Source: Acidocella sp.
GTDB lineage: Bacteria > Pseudomonadota > Alphaproteobacteria > Acetobacterales > Acetobacteraceae
Assembly: GCA_029077775.1 (NCBI GenBank)
Contig: JAQNCU010000216.1
Span: 1-5,478, forward strand
DNA: 5,478 bases
Reading direction: 5' to 3'
Shown: in pieces, positions 5,355-5,478 of the stretch
How positions within the stretch are numbered: the stretch's first letter is position 1
Layout of the letters: every line of letters begins with the position of its first letter
Made by a program: the position numbers and the translations under genes
Notes under the pieces: model-generated
Database searches by the model: none
Told to the model about the DNA's origin: nothing
The model's input: only the letters and a program-made list of their open reading frames with translations

Positions 5355-5478
5355 CGGCGATGTACCTGCATGTGCATAACGAGCCGGATGGGATGGACGT
5401 GCCGATCGGCCCCGCGGATTTGGCGGCCTGCGGGATCACCGGGCACGAGGTGAGTTATGGCCGGAATGTTGAGGATTT
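5348..5478 (+). CDS. Start of an unidentified gene (3' end outside window)
   Basis: An open frame runs to the window edge with at least 39 residues from ATG 5360 (MYLHVHNEPDGMDVPIGPAD, then LAACGITGHEVSYG), or 43 from ATG 5348 (adding MVAA). If the first ATG is used, the gene overlaps the DUF445 stop in ATGGTAG, which would mean translational coupling; with the second it starts 5 bases after the stop. No clear ribosome site favours one. The visible part is soluble in character, with no membrane segment or signal peptide. I do not recognise the family. The tight spacing suggests an operon with the DUF445 gene. Confidence 0.5.
   Translation, partial: MVAAMYLHVHNEPDGMDVPIGPADLAACGITGHEVSYGRNVED

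Noticed and set aside
3734..5446. Very long open frame on the minus strand opposite the DUF445 gene
   Set aside because: Its product is low-complexity, rich in Ser, Ala, Arg and Pro without any domain, as expected from the antisense of a GC-rich gene. The plus strand there has clear DUF445 motifs. Only the last 55 (or 69) codons, which extend past DUF445, are considered as a gene.

Overview
The window reads as a chromosomal piece of a fairly GC-rich alphaproteobacterium. Separate secD and secF genes, the style of the LACTB2-like hydrolase and the wording of the SecD/DUF445 motifs make Acetobacteraceae or a relative my best guess. That placement is from memory of protein style, not from a search. 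It holds parts of seven genes. There is no tRNA, rRNA, CRISPR array, transposase or phage gene that I can see.

Layout. Positions 1-824 are the C-terminal part of SecD (+). Positions 836-1774 are secF (+), interrupted at 1457-1459 by a single in-frame TAG exactly where the family has a conserved Tyr; the frame is otherwise intact to the TAA. The 3' end of secF runs into three near-perfect tandem repeats (1749-1821). An AT-rich intergenic region (about 1850-1988) carries a possible terminator and a candidate promoter. Positions 1989-2867 encode a stand-alone EAL-domain protein (+). Converging on it is a metallo-beta-lactamase-fold hydrolase (3674-2733, -), and the two genes overlap tail to tail by 135 bases. 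Upstream of the hydrolase, also on the minus strand, is a possible small single-span membrane protein (3901-3734). Divergent from it is a DUF445/YjiN-type membrane protein (4089-5354, +), followed without a gap by the start of an unidentified gene that leaves the window.

How it works together. SecD and SecF are the two halves of the proton-driven SecDF subunit that assists Sec translocation. As written, SecF would stop after residue 207 and lose the end of its membrane domain, including the conserved Asp of the YSxND motif. Together with other departures from SecF consensus, this suggests a decaying or secondary secDF copy, a sequencing error, or amber readthrough. The EAL protein would act on cyclic di-GMP, but its loop 6 (normally DDFGTGYSS) is replaced. 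The hydrolase has a full metal-binding set. No pathway visibly joins the EAL, hydrolase and DUF445 genes.

I do not see a clear new multi-gene system. The points most worth a second look are the amber codon in secF, the codon-for-codon antisense overlap between the EAL and hydrolase genes, the repeats at the end of secF, and the altered EAL loop.
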